DNA from: Desulfarculaceae bacterium
Lineage (GTDB): Bacteria > Desulfobacterota > Desulfarculia > Desulfarculales > Desulfarculaceae
Assembly: GCA_020444545.1 (NCBI GenBank)
Contig: JAHLKT010000007.1
Coordinates: 77,001 to 141,000, forward strand
DNA: 64,000 nt
Direction of reading: 5' to 3'
A program made the position numbers and the translations under genes. The notes under the pieces were generated by a model. That model did no database searches and was not told the origin of the DNA. It was given only the letters and a program-made list of their open reading frames with translations. Shown one piece after another: positions 49,737 through 62,326 of this stretch (position 1 is the stretch's first letter; every line of letters begins with the position of its first letter).

Positions 49737-51101
49737 ATGGAGCAGGTAAAGGTCTTACTCGACGAGCAGGAGATGCCCAAGCGCTGGTACAACGTGCAGG
49801 CCGACCTGCCCACCCCGCTGGCCCCGCCCTTCCATCCGGCCACCATGGAGATCGCCACCCCGGAGCAGATGAACGTCATCTTCCCCATGGCCCTGTTGGA
49901 GCAGGAGATGAGCCCGGCGCCCTTCTTCGACATCCCCGAAGAGGTGATGCAGGTCTTGGCCCTGTGGCGGCCCACTCCCCTGATGCGCGCCCGCAACCTG
50001 GAAAAGGCCCTGGACACCCCGGCCAAGATCTATTTCAAGAACGAGTCGGTCTCCCCGGCGGGCTCCCACAAGCCCAACACCGCGGTGCCCCAGGCCTACT
50101 ACAACAAAAAAGAGGGCATCAAGCGCATCGCCACCGAGACCGGCGCCGGCCAGTGGGGCAGCGCCATGAGCCTGGCCTGCCAGATGTTCGGCCTGGACTG
50201 CCGGGTGTACATGGTTCGGGTCAGCTACAACCAGAAGCCCTACCGCAAGTCCATGATCAACACCTGGGGCGCCGAGATCTTCGCCAGCCCCAGCGACCAG
50301 ACCGAGTCGGGCCGCGCGGCCCTGGCCCAAAACCCGGATCACCCCGGCTCCCTGGGCCTGGCCATCTCCGAGGCGGTGGAAGACGCGGTGAGCCACGACG
50401 ACACCAACTACTCCCTGGGCTCGGTGCTCAACCACGTGTGCCTGCACCAGACGGTGATCGGCGAAGAGGCCATCAGGCAGATGAAAAAGATCGGCGAGAA
50501 GCCCGACGTGGTCATCGGCTGCATCGGCGGCGGCTCCAACTTCGCGGGCCTGGCCTTCCCCTACGTGCGCGAGAAGATCGGCGGCATGGACGTGCGCATC
50601 CTGGCGGTGGAGCCCGCCTCCTGCCCCACGGTGACCAAGGGCATCTATGCCTATGACTACGGCGACATGGCCCACCTGGCCCCCATCGTGATGATGCACA
50701 CCCTGGGCCACACCTTCGTGCCCCCGGGTATCCACGCCGGCGGCCTGCGCTATCACGGCATGAGCCCCCTGGTCAGCCGCCTGAAGGAAGACGAGCTCAT
50801 CGAGGCCATCGCGGTGCCTCAGCTGGAGTGCTTCGAGGCCGGGCTCATGTTCGCCCGCTCCGAGGGCATCATCCCGGCGCCCGAGTCCACCCACGCCATC
50901 CGGGCCGCGGTGATCGAGGCGCTCCAGGCCAAGGAAGAGGGCAAGGAAAAGACCATCCTGTTCAACCTCTCGGGCCACGGCCACTTCGACATGAGCGCCT
51001 ACGACGCCTTCCTGGCCGGCCAGCTGAGCAACTACGAGTATCCCCAGAAGATGGTGGACGAGGCCCTGAGTAAGCTGCCTCACATAACCCTGCCCGCCTA
51101 A
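49737..51101 (+). CDS. trpB: Tryptophan synthase beta chain, TrpB2 type
   Basis: This 454-residue PLP enzyme condenses indole with serine to make tryptophan. The PLP lysine is K112 in [11 protein letters not shown]. The Glu-containing loop ETGAGQWG, the phosphate loop [10 protein letters not shown] and the C-terminal [10 protein letters not shown] are intact. The longer N-terminus ([17 protein letters not shown]) and overall length mark it as TrpB2 rather than canonical TrpB1. TrpB2 is often found without trpA and may scavenge indole; no other trp gene is next to it. AAGGAG precedes the ATG. Expression is probably set by the leader-peptide attenuator just upstream. Confidence 0.95.
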   Translation: MEQVKVLLDEQEMPKRWYNVQADLPTPLAPPFHPATMEIATPEQMNVIFPMALLEQEMSPAPFFDIPEEVMQVLALWRPTPLMRARNLEKALDTPAKIYFKNESVSPAGSHKPNTAVPQAYYNKKEGIKRIATETGAGQWGSAMSLACQMFGLDCRVYMVRVSYNQKPYRKSMINTWGAEIFASPSDQTESGRAALAQNPDHPGSLGLAISEAVEDAVSHDDTNYSLGSVLNHVCLHQTVIGEEAIRQMKKIGEKPDVVIGCIGGGSNFAGLAFPYVREKIGGMDVRILAVEPASCPTVTKGIYAYDYGDMAHLAPIVMMHTLGHTFVPPGIHAGGLRYHGMSPLVSRLKEDELIEAIAVPQLECFEAGLMFARSEGIIPAPESTHAIRAAVIEALQAKEEGKEKTILFNLSGHGHFDMSAYDAFLAGQLSNYEYPQKMVDEALSKLPHITLPA

Positions 51102-51176
51102 AACGTCACCCCGCCCCCGGCGCGCTTACAACCCGGCGCGCCGGAGGGCATGACCCATATCCCTATCCCTAGCGCC

Positions 51177-51215
51177 GCCCGGCCCCGGTTCTCCCACCGG
51201 GGCCGGGCTTTTCTT
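51177..51215 (+). terminator. Rho-independent terminator after trpB2
   Basis: The stem GCCCGGCCCCGG (51177-51188) and CCGGGGCCGGGC (51197-51208) is perfect, with an eight-base loop, followed by TTTTCTT. Confidence 0.92.
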
Positions 51216-51362
51216 GGGGAAATCACGATATCTCCCCAGGCGAAACCGGTCATGCTATAATGCGCGGCGGTTTCAATCGGATATCCGAATAACCGGCGCA
51301 GGCCTGGCGGGGCGCAGCAGGGGAGAGGCATCGGCTTGTTGACCAATCCGCAGGGGAAACGA

Positions 51363-52277
51363 ATGGTTACCACTAATGAGTTCGTGGAGAGGCTGATCAG
51401 CTCTTGTCCGGATGGCATCATCGGGGTCAACCGCGGAGGCACGGTGGTCATCTTCAACCAGGGCGCGGAAAAGCTGACCGGCCTGCCCGCCTCCCGAGTG
51501 CTGGGCAAGCTGTCCATCACCCAGGTCTACGAGCCGCCCGAGTTGGCCCGCAAGGTGAAAAAGGCCTTATACGGTAGCGAGTTCGGTGGGGTAGGCGTCT
51601 TGGACGGCATGGAGGTGGAGGTGTCTGGCGCGGGGGGCCGCAAGGTCCCCATCCGGCTTTCGGCCACCCTGCTCCTCGAAGACGGACAAGAGATCGGCTC
51701 GGTGGGTTTTTTCCACGACATGAGCGCCCGCAAGGAGCTGGAGACGGAGCTGCGCCGCCACTCCATCACCGACAGCCTCACCAGTCTGTACAATCGCCGC
51801 CACTTCCACGTCACCCTGGGCCTGGAGGTGGATCGCACCATCCGCTACGGCCGTCCCCTTACCCTGGCCTTTTTCGATCTGGACTCCTTCAAGCCCTTCA
51901 ACGACACCTACGGCCATCAGGAGGGCGACCACATCCTGCGCCTGGTGGGGCAGGTCATGAAACAGGCGCTGCGCAACCTGGACCAGGCTTTTCGCCTGGG
52001 AGGCGACGAGTTCGCCTTCATCATGGTGGAGACCAACGTCGACCAGGGCCGGTTGGCCATGGAGCGCTTCACCCGCTCCTTCCGGGAGCAGTGGGCCGCC
52101 AAAATGGCCTACCTGGGCGATGAGCTGCCCCCGGTGACCATGAGCATCGGCCTGGCCCAGTTGGCCCCGGGCGAAAAGGGCGACCAGCTGGTGCGGCGGG
52201 CCGACGTGGCCATGTATGAGGCCAAGAAGGACGGCGGGGACCGGGTGGTCAAGGCGCGCATGGAGATAAAGGAATAG
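51363..52277 (+). CDS. PAS-GGDEF diguanylate cyclase
   Basis: This is a 304-residue cytoplasmic protein. A PAS domain (about residues 4-125, with SCPDGIIGVNRGGTVVIFNQGAEKLTG) is followed by a GGDEF domain (about 135-300). The active-site loop is RLGGDEFAF, and an inhibitory I-site RNLD lies five residues before it, so the enzyme should make c-di-GMP from GTP and be product-inhibited. The EAL domain is absent. The signal sensed by PAS is unknown. CAGGGGAAACGA precedes the ATG at 51363. It is monocistronic, ending at a hairpin (52282-52306). Confidence 0.95.
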   Translation: MVTTNEFVERLISSCPDGIIGVNRGGTVVIFNQGAEKLTGLPASRVLGKLSITQVYEPPELARKVKKALYGSEFGGVGVLDGMEVEVSGAGGRKVPIRLSATLLLEDGQEIGSVGFFHDMSARKELETELRRHSITDSLTSLYNRRHFHVTLGLEVDRTIRYGRPLTLAFFDLDSFKPFNDTYGHQEGDHILRLVGQVMKQALRNLDQAFRLGGDEFAFIMVETNVDQGRLAMERFTRSFREQWAAKMAYLGDELPPVTMSIGLAQLAPGEKGDQLVRRADVAMYEAKKDGGDRVVKARMEIKE

Positions 52278-52281
52278 GGGC

Positions 52282-52317
52282 GGCCTGGGCCCGGCCGGGT
52301 AAGGCCCTCTTTATTTT
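52282..52317 (+). terminator. Terminator after the diguanylate cyclase gene
   Basis: GGCCT (52282-52286) and AGGCC (52302-52306) close a GC-rich hairpin (GGGCCCGGCC inside), followed by CTCTTTATTTT. It lies five bases after the stop codon. Confidence 0.6.
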
Positions 52318-52605
52318 CCCACGGTTCGTATGCTACTAATTTAATTAACAACCAAATACGGTCATCCGGCGGGCCGGGAACCGTCCTGCCCGCCGGGGAC
52401 GCGGTATTCGCCTGTTGCCGTTCCCTGGGCTGATCGCGCGCCGCTTGCTGTCCGCCTTTCTTGTCCGCATCCTCCGTTGAACGACACCGCCCCCACCCGC
52501 CGCGGCGGGAGGCCCCGCCAGCCTCCCAAGCTTCCCAGTTTTACGCCCCCTTTGCGTCTCCGGGCCCGCCGCCGGCGGCCGCCAACCCGCCAAGGAGGTG
52601 CGATC
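52318..52605. other. Intergenic region with a stable hairpin
   Basis: This region holds a strong stem, CCGGCGGGC and GCCCGCCGG around 52365-52396, nested inside AATAC and GTATT (52355-52408). An unstructured GC-rich stretch follows, leading to the strong AAGGAGGTG site of the next gene. The stem may be a leader RNA structure; no known riboswitch consensus was recognised. Confidence 0.4.
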
Positions 52606-52941
52606 ATGCGGGACACCCAGGCCCAACCGGGCAAGAAGCTGAAGTTGCAGATTCACCAGGACGACGCCCCGGCCCTGCAAAGCCAGGGACAGGAGTTTTG
52701 GAGCGCCATCAAGGGGCGCACCATCAGCCCCGACGACCGGGTGGCCTTCCGGGGGATGCTCCTGGAGGTGAAGGGCACCAAGCCCAAGGGGGCCATCCAG
52801 GTGGGGGAGCGCACCGCCATCAAGATGGAGGTCGCTACCTCGCCGGTGACCCTGGCCTGCGCCGGCTGCGGCCACCAGCACCAGGCTCCCCAAGAGAGCT
52901 GCGCGTCCTGCGGCCAGGACCTGCCCCTGGTCTCCCTGTAG
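52606..52941 (+). CDS. Small protein with C-terminal zinc ribbon
   Basis: This 111-residue protein has a charged N-terminal half with strands such as RVAFRGMLLEVKGTKPKG. A zinc-ribbon-like C-terminus contains CAGCGHQHQAPQESCASCG, two CxxC pairs spaced about 11 residues apart. This may bind zinc and contact nucleic acid or protein. The ATG at 52606 has AAGGAGGTG before it. No operon partner is evident; the hybrid kinase gene starts about 120 bases downstream. I do not recognise the family. Confidence 0.8.
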   Translation: MRDTQAQPGKKLKLQIHQDDAPALQSQGQEFWSAIKGRTISPDDRVAFRGMLLEVKGTKPKGAIQVGERTAIKMEVATSPVTLACAGCGHQHQAPQESCASCGQDLPLVSL

Positions 52942-53058
52942 GGGAGAACCAAACTGTTGGGTAATTAGAATGGTTTAAATCGCCAGGTTAAAATAATGGC
53001 CGTTGTTTGCTTGCGGGCCTTGTGCCAAAATTAAGTAATATAAGTCCGATTTGGGCTT

Positions 53059-56997
<3,939 letters not shown>

Positions 56998-57034
56998 GCC
57001 CCACCTACGAGGCGCAACGCGGCTTGGGGGCCTT

Positions 57035-58315
57035 TCAGGCTTGCGCCTTGGCTGCTTGCTTCCCGCCTTGGCCCCGCTGCTTCCAGAGCAAGCCCGCCAA
57101 CAGGGCCAGCCCGGCGATGGTCAGGGCGCTGGCCCCGATCATCACCACCCCATAGCCCCAGGCGTCCGAGAGCCAGCCCGCGGCCAGGGCCCCCAGCACC
57201 GAGCCCACCGCGGTGGAGGAGTTGTACACCCCCAGGGCGTTGCCCTCGGGCATGGTGGCCAGCTGGGCGGCGTAGGCGGTGCCGGCCACGATCAAGGGCG
57301 ACCAGGCCACGGGCATGAACACAAACGCCGCCTGGCTCAGCAGCCAGTTGTCCCCGGTGTGCACGTAGGCCAGGAAAGACATGCCCAGCATGGAGACCAG
57401 GGTCATGAGGATGCCGATGACCAGCACCGGCCCGTCGCCGATCTTTTCGGCCAGGATTCCGGAAGGGGCGTAGGCGAAGATGCCCAGGGTGGCGGCGATG
57501 GCGTAGGACAGGGAGCTCATGCCCGCGTCCACCCCGTAGAGGTCCTTCATCAGCAGGGGATAGAGGTTGTAGACCATCCAGGTGCCTAGCATGGTCAGCA
57601 CCCAGCTCAGGATGAACAGACCGAAGGGGCCGTCCCATTCCCGGACCAGGCCCTTGATGCCCCGCAGGGACAGACCCAGGCTGTGGTGCAGTGGGTTGTA
57701 GGCATGGCGGGGGGTGCGCAGGACGTGGGTCTGGAAAGAGGCGGTGGCGACCTTGCGGCGATCCTTCTCCGGAGGAAGGCCCATGCGCCCCAGGATGTAG
57801 CCCGGCACCATCAGGGCGGCGGCCAGGCCCATGCCCCACAGGGGCGCGGCCTGCAAGGCGGCGGCCAGGCCCAGGCCCAGGGCCTGCCCGGTGCCGTAGA
57901 AGGTCTGCAACCATCCGATGCGCGGGTCCCATTGCTCCTTGGGCTTGAACTCCACGATGAACATGGCGGCCACGGTGTTGGTGGCCGCCGCGCCGGCCCC
58001 CTGCACAAAGGCCAGCACCAGCCAGAAGGCCAGGTTGTGGGTGAGGGCGAAGGCCCCCAGCCCCAGGGCCAAAAGCACGTAGCCCAGGGAGTAGACCAGA
58101 CGGTGCCAGCCGCCGCGGTCGGTGATCCAACCCCACAGGGGGGCGGTGAGCTGGCCCAGATAGAAGGCGGCCACCACCTCGCCGGCGGCGGAGTTGCTGC
58201 CCAGCTTGGCCACGATGAGCGGGATGAGAATGGGGGCCACACCCAGCACGGCCGCCCCCTGGAAGGCGTAGCCGCCGTACCAGCGGTCGCTGTAGGTCTT
58301 GATTCCCGAAAGCAA
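57035..58315 (-). CDS. MFS transporter
   Basis: This 426-residue protein has twelve membrane helices in two halves of six. A central cytoplasmic loop is near residues 180-230 (LPPEKDRRKVATASFQTHVLR...). The MFS signature between helices 2 and 3 reads GWITDRGGWHRLV, and helix 5 carries GLGLAAALQAAPLWG. The substrate is unknown; a drug or metabolite exporter is possible. The TTG start at 58315 follows AAGGAAGTG, which supports it. It is divergent from the yjbQ gene and convergent with the hybrid kinase gene, from which it is separated by only 37 bases. Confidence 0.9.
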   Translation of the reverse strand: MLSGIKTYSDRWYGGYAFQGAAVLGVAPILIPLIVAKLGSNSAAGEVVAAFYLGQLTAPLWGWITDRGGWHRLVYSLGYVLLALGLGAFALTHNLAFWLVLAFVQGAGAAATNTVAAMFIVEFKPKEQWDPRIGWLQTFYGTGQALGLGLAAALQAAPLWGMGLAAALMVPGYILGRMGLPPEKDRRKVATASFQTHVLRTPRHAYNPLHHSLGLSLRGIKGLVREWDGPFGLFILSWVLTMLGTWMVYNLYPLLMKDLYGVDAGMSSLSYAIAATLGIFAYAPSGILAEKIGDGPVLVIGILMTLVSMLGMSFLAYVHTGDNWLLSQAAFVFMPVAWSPLIVAGTAYAAQLATMPEGNALGVYNSSTAVGSVLGALAAGWLSDAWGYGVVMIGASALTIAGLALLAGLLWKQRGQGGKQAAKAQA

Positions 58316-58506
58316 AAGACACTTCCTTGGCCGTGGGGGATAAATGCGGCGGCACGGCCCCCCGAAGGGAACCGTGCCTGCTTGAGAACCCAGGCTGCCA
58401 CGTATGCGGCCGCGGAGGCAAGGGCCGATTTTTTTGGCGAGCGGCCCGCCTGGCCGGAGAGCGCGCCCATTGGCTACAATGAATCAATTCAACCCGGGAG
58501 AGAAAC

Positions 58507-58896
58507 ATGGAGCGCATTAGCGTAAAGACCCAGGACCATGCCGAGGGCGTGGACATCACCCGCCAGGTGCAAAAGATCGTGGCCGCCTCCGGAGTGCGCC
58601 GGGGATGGTGCGAGGTTTTCGTGCCCCACACCACCGCCGCGGTGATGGTAAACGAGGCGGCGGACCCGGCGGTGCTTAGCGACATCATAGCCACCCTGGA
58701 CAAGCTAATTCCCTGGCGCGGCGATTACCGCCACATGGAAGGCAACTCGGCGGCGCATCTGAAGAGCGTGTTGCTGGGGGCCACGGTGCGCCTGCCGGTG
58801 GAAGATGGCCGCCTGTCCCTGGGCACCTGGCAGGGCATTTTCTTCATGGAGTTCGACGGCCCGCGCACCCGCAAGGCGTGGGTGGACGTGGCTTGA
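58507..58896 (+). CDS. YjbQ/UPF0047 family protein
   Basis: This 129-residue protein matches the YjbQ/UPF0047 family: EGVDITRQVQKIVAASGVRRGWCEVFVPHTTAAVMVNE at the start, PWRGDYRHMEGNSAAHLKSVL in the middle and LGTWQGIFFMEFDGPR at the end. The conserved His and Glu residues may bind a metal. Members were reported to have weak thiamine-phosphate synthase activity, but the true role is unclear. GGGAGAGAAAC precedes the ATG. Confidence 0.93.
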   Translation: MERISVKTQDHAEGVDITRQVQKIVAASGVRRGWCEVFVPHTTAAVMVNEAADPAVLSDIIATLDKLIPWRGDYRHMEGNSAAHLKSVLLGATVRLPVEDGRLSLGTWQGIFFMEFDGPRTRKAWVDVA

Positions 58897-59358
58897 ACGG
58901 GTCGCTTCGTCTCGCGGGGTAACGCGAAATGCCCCCTTGGCCCGGCCTCGCCTTTATGAGCTGTTATTCACCAAATCATCTGGTAATTGTAGGGATCATT
59001 ATCGAGTGCGAATGGTTTATAATTAAAATCAATATGATACGCCTGCAAATATCGTAAACGCCGTGGTTTTGTTGCAAAAATGGAACGCCGGGCGGCGGCA
59101 AAAATGCGCCGAAATACATATAAATGATAGTCTTTTCCACTGGGGCAGTGGCTTGGGCGGGATGGGTTGTAAAAAAACAACTAAACACACATATCGCCAA
59201 AATAAAACAATTGATACCCTCAAAAATCTGCCGGGGTAAAAGTTAATATCTAGGATTTTTCTTGTTGCTCTATTGCCTATAAGCCTGGTTTTGAATATAC
59301 TGCAAATATATTTGTCGGTTCGCAATTTAAACCTGCCCCTTCAATAAAGGAGAGAAAA
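58897..59358. other. AT-rich intergenic region
   Basis: About 460 bases, AT-richer than the surroundings. Several short minus-strand frames (up to 98 codons at 59029-59325) lack ribosome binding sites and show no domain pattern. I see no repeat family or terminator that stands out. Confidence 0.4.
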
Positions 59359-59712
59359 TTGGCCAGGAAATCGAAATGGAGTCCGGAGGATAGAAAAAAG
59401 CTGCTGAAGATGGTGGGCGACGGCGTCTCCGAGCAGGAGATCCGCGAAAAGCTGGCTTATAAAAATAAAGCCATGACTTCGGTGGAGTTCGCCCAGCAAC
59501 TGAAGATGGCCATGGTGGAATCCGGCAAGATCAAGCAGGAAACCGCCCCCGCCAAGCAGGCCGCCAAGCCCGAGGTGTACAAGGTCACCTCCACCGGCCG
59601 CCTCACCGTGACCGACTTCAGCGACAAAACCGGCGCCAAGGCCGGCAGCAAGTTCAGCCTGGAAAAACCGCGCGGCCGCTCCAACGCTTGGAGACTGGTG
59701 CCGGTAGACTAA
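59359..59712 (+). CDS. Small basic protein, possibly DNA-binding
   Basis: This is a 117-residue basic protein. The N-terminal half (WSPEDRKKLLKMVGDGVSEQEIREKLAYKNKAMTSVEF) looks like a helix-turn-helix with a Myb/SANT-like start. The C-terminal half is a small beta domain with KVTSTGRLTVTDF and a GRSNAWRLVPVD end. This could be a nucleoid-associated or regulatory protein, but no family name is secure. The TTG start is supported by AAAGGAGAGAAAA directly before it. It is monocistronic, preceded by an AT-rich region. Confidence 0.7.
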   Translation: MARKSKWSPEDRKKLLKMVGDGVSEQEIREKLAYKNKAMTSVEFAQQLKMAMVESGKIKQETAPAKQAAKPEVYKVTSTGRLTVTDFSDKTGAKAGSKFSLEKPRGRSNAWRLVPVD

Positions 59713-59877
59713 GCTTCCGCAACTCCGTATCCGCATCGCCTCCACCTGCTTCCCGCCCCATGACCCGGGCGGGACAGGTGGTTTTCGTTTGCGCGGCGAG
59801 GGACCCGGAAGACAAGCCCGGGCCGACCTATTATAATTGAAAGCCAAACGCTTACACCCACCCCGCAAGGAGGCCCC

Positions 59878-60327
59878 ATGACCGCCTTTCGCCGCCTGAG
59901 CTCCCTGTTGATCCCGCTGTTGCTCCTGGGCCTGTGCCTGGCCGCGCCCTCATTGGCCGGCGGCAAGGAAGAGATCGTGGCCGGCAACCGCGCCGCGTCC
60001 AAGGGCCAGTTCAAGACCGCGGTAAAGCACTATGGCAAGGCCATCAAGGCCGGCGACCTGAGCCCGGCCAACCTGGCCGTGGCCTACAACAACCGGGGCA
60101 GCGCCAACGACGACCTGGGACGCCGCAAGGCCGCCCTGGCCGACTTTGCCTCGGCCCTGAAGCTCAAGCCCGACTACGCCGAGGCCTACTACAACCGCTC
60201 CTTTGCCTACGAGAAGATGGGCAAGCTGAAGGCCGCCCTGGCCGACGCCAAGAAGGCGGCCAAGCTACAGCCCAAGGACGAAACTTATTTGCAGCGGGAG
60301 TATTACCTGGCCACCAAACAAAAGTAG
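59878..60327 (+). CDS. Secreted TPR protein
   Basis: This 149-residue protein has a signal peptide (hydrophobic residues 10-22, cleavage likely after LAG near 27). Three TPR units follow: GNRAASKGQFKTAVKHYGKAIKAG, AYNNRGSANDDLGRRKAALADFASALKLKP and AYYNRSFAYEKMGKLKAALADAKKAAKLQP. It is probably a periplasmic scaffold. AAGGAGGCCCC precedes the ATG. Its stop is followed by repeat copy E and a strong terminator. Confidence 0.88.
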   Translation: MTAFRRLSSLLIPLLLLGLCLAAPSLAGGKEEIVAGNRAASKGQFKTAVKHYGKAIKAGDLSPANLAVAYNNRGSANDDLGRRKAALADFASALKLKPDYAEAYYNRSFAYEKMGKLKAALADAKKAAKLQPKDETYLQREYYLATKQK

Positions 60328-60348
60328 GTGGTAGCGAGCGGGCTTCGT

Positions 60349-60449
60349 CAGCCACTGGAATACTGCGTTATTGGCTGCGCTTCAGCCTCGACGTATTAAT
60401 CAATACGCCTCGGCTGCTGCTCGCCAGACGCCTTGTCTTCCAGCGGCTG
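60349..60449. repeat. HP1 dispersed hairpin element, copy E
   Basis: Outer arms CAGCCACTGGAA (60349-60360) and TTCCAGCGGCTG (60438-60449) pair with one mismatch. The core GCCTCGACGTATTAATC then AATACGCCTCGGC lies at 60386-60413. Confidence 0.85.
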
Positions 60450-60477
60450 ACTGTGCCCTTGGCCTTTAGAGAAAAAG

Positions 60478-60513
60478 AAAGCAGGCTACCCATGCGCGGG
60501 AAGCCTGCTTTTT
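60478..60513 (+). terminator. Rho-independent terminator
   Basis: AAAGCAGGCT (60478-60487) and AGCCTGCTTT (60502-60511) form a ten-pair stem followed by TTGTTTTG. It ends the TPR gene transcript downstream of repeat copy E. Confidence 0.88.
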
Positions 60514-60559
60514 GTTTTGCGATTAATCTAGGTCGTCACCGGCACAGCCAGGGAGGGTT

Positions 60560-60650
60560 AGACCAGGCGCGGCCAAGCGAGTTCCGCAGGCGTATATGTC
60601 AATACGCCGAGGAAACGAGCGCGGGCCGCGACGCCGTATAGCACTGCCTG
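60560..60650. repeat. HP1 dispersed hairpin element, copy G (inverted, diverged)
   Basis: The core at 60586-60612 reads GCAGGCGTATATGTCAATACG then CCGAGG, the reverse orientation of the usual form with one base change (CGTCGAGG becomes CGCCGAGG). It lies between a terminator and the end of the gamma-glutamyltransferase gene. Confidence 0.6.
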
Positions 60651-60687
60651 GCGAAGCCGGCGGTTGAATTGTCTGGCGAAGCCGGCG

Positions 60688-62310
60688 CTAATAACCCAGA
60701 GCCATGCCGTCCTTGCGGCGGTCACTGGCCCCCAGCCAAACACCCTGCTCCTGGTCGCGCCACACGATCTGGCCGCCGCCCACCTGGTTGATGGTGTAGT
60801 CGGTCCAGTCCAGCAGATGCCCCCGGCGCTCCAGCTCGGCGGCCACCTCGGGCGCGAAGCCCTCCTCCAGATACACCCCTTTGCGGTCCATGCAGCGCAG
60901 GCGGGGCGCGTCCAGGGCCTGCTGCAAATTCAGGCCGTGGTCGATGAGATTCACCAAAAGCTGGGCGTGGCCCTGGGGCTGCATGTCTCCGCCCATGACC
61001 CCGAAGGCGGCGGCCAAACGGCCCTGGTCCAGGAGCATGCCCGGGATGATGGTGTGCAGAGGCCGCTTGCCCGGTTCCAGGCAATTGGCGTGGGCCTGGT
61101 CCAGGGCAAAGGAGATGCCCCGGCAGTGCAGGAGGATGCCGGTGTCAACCGGCACCAGGCCGCTGCCGAAGGGCGTGAAGATGCTGCTGATGAAGCTGAC
61201 CGCGTTGCCCGCCTCGTCCCCGGCGCAGAGGTAGACCGTGTCGCTGCCCAGGGGAGGGGCCGCGCCCTCCAGGGGCAGGGCTCGCTCCGGGTCGATGCGC
61301 GCCCGGCACTGCTCGGCGTATTGCGGGGAGAGTAGCTGCTCCACCGGCGCGCGCGCGAAGGCCGGGTCGGTGACGTAGCGGTTGCGGTCCTCAAAGGCGA
61401 TCTTGATGGCCTCGGCCATGAGGTGGGCCTTGTCCGCGCCCGAGGGCTCCAGGGCGGCCAGCTCGTATCCCTCCAGGATGCTCAGGATCTCCAGGGCGGT
61501 GATCCCCTGCCCGTTGGGCGGCAGCTCCAGGACGGTCCAGCCCCGGTAGCCCAGCATGATCGGCTCCACCCACTCGGAGCGGTGGGCGGCCAGGTCCTCC
61601 ACGCCGAGCCAGCCTCCGGCCTTTTGCACGCAGGCGCTCATGGCCTCGGCCAGCTCGCCTTGATAAAAGACCTCGGGGCCTTGCTCGGCGATGAGCTTGA
61701 GGGTGCGGGCCAGGCCGGGGTTGACGAACATCTGCCCCGCCTGAGGCGGATGGCCCTCGACCAGGTAGGCGGCGGCCGAGTCGGGATCGGCGGCCAGGTG
61801 GTCGCGGAAGGCGGCCCATTCTCCGGCGATGACCTCGCTCACCGGGAAGCCTTGCGCCGCGTAGCCGATGGCCGGGGCCAAGAGGGTGTCCAGGCCCATG
61901 GTGCCGTGGGCGGCCACCAGATCGGCCCACCCGGCCAGGGCGCCGGGCGTGGTCACCGCGGCGCCGTGGCGGGTGGGGATTTTATGGTGTCCTTGGGAGA
62001 GGATCTGGCCGGGATCGGCCCCGGCCGCCGAGCGGCCCGAGCCGTTGAGCCCCACGATGCGGCTGCCCCCGTCCAGGGCGCACAGGGCGAAGCAGTCGCC
62101 CCCGATGCCCACCGAGTAGGGCTCCACCACGCTGAGCACCGCCACCATGGCCACGGCGGCGTCCACCGCGTTGCCCCCGTTTTCCAAAACCCGCACCCCG
62201 GCCCGGGTGGCCAGGGGCTGGCTGGAGGCGGCCATGCCCCGGGGGGCCATGACCACCGAGCGCTGGGCCGGGGTGGCCCAGGGCCTCATGCCGGGGTAGC
62301 GAAAGCGCAT
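60688..62310 (-). CDS. Gamma-glutamyltransferase family protein
   Basis: This 540-residue Ntn hydrolase of the GGT family self-cleaves to give two subunits. The new N-terminus is probably T358 in GSDTVYLC. The N-terminal half contains GGNAVDAAVAMVAVL and VGIGGDCFAL, and the C-terminal half PFGSGLVPVDTGILLH and PGKRPLHTIIPGMLLD, with GVMGGDMQPQG as the glutamyl-binding loop. There is no signal peptide, so it may act in the cytoplasm on acyl-amino acids or gamma-glutamyl amides, unlike the periplasmic enzyme. AAGGAGGGCCCC precedes the ATG. It is the last gene of an operon after an aminotransferase and a DHDPS-like aldolase. Confidence 0.92.
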   Translation of the reverse strand: MRFRYPGMRPWATPAQRSVVMAPRGMAASSQPLATRAGVRVLENGGNAVDAAVAMVAVLSVVEPYSVGIGGDCFALCALDGGSRIVGLNGSGRSAAGADPGQILSQGHHKIPTRHGAAVTTPGALAGWADLVAAHGTMGLDTLLAPAIGYAAQGFPVSEVIAGEWAAFRDHLAADPDSAAAYLVEGHPPQAGQMFVNPGLARTLKLIAEQGPEVFYQGELAEAMSACVQKAGGWLGVEDLAAHRSEWVEPIMLGYRGWTVLELPPNGQGITALEILSILEGYELAALEPSGADKAHLMAEAIKIAFEDRNRYVTDPAFARAPVEQLLSPQYAEQCRARIDPERALPLEGAAPPLGSDTVYLCAGDEAGNAVSFISSIFTPFGSGLVPVDTGILLHCRGISFALDQAHANCLEPGKRPLHTIIPGMLLDQGRLAAAFGVMGGDMQPQGHAQLLVNLIDHGLNLQQALDAPRLRCMDRKGVYLEEGFAPEVAAELERRGHLLDWTDYTINQVGGGQIVWRDQEQGVWLGASDRRKDGMALGY

Positions 62311-62326
62311 GGGGCCCTCCTTTTTT

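Noticed and set aside
59029-59325. 98-codon minus-strand frame in the AT-rich gap after yjbQ
   Set aside because: No ribosome site, no domain pattern; AT-rich DNA and overlapping alternative frames of similar length suggest chance.
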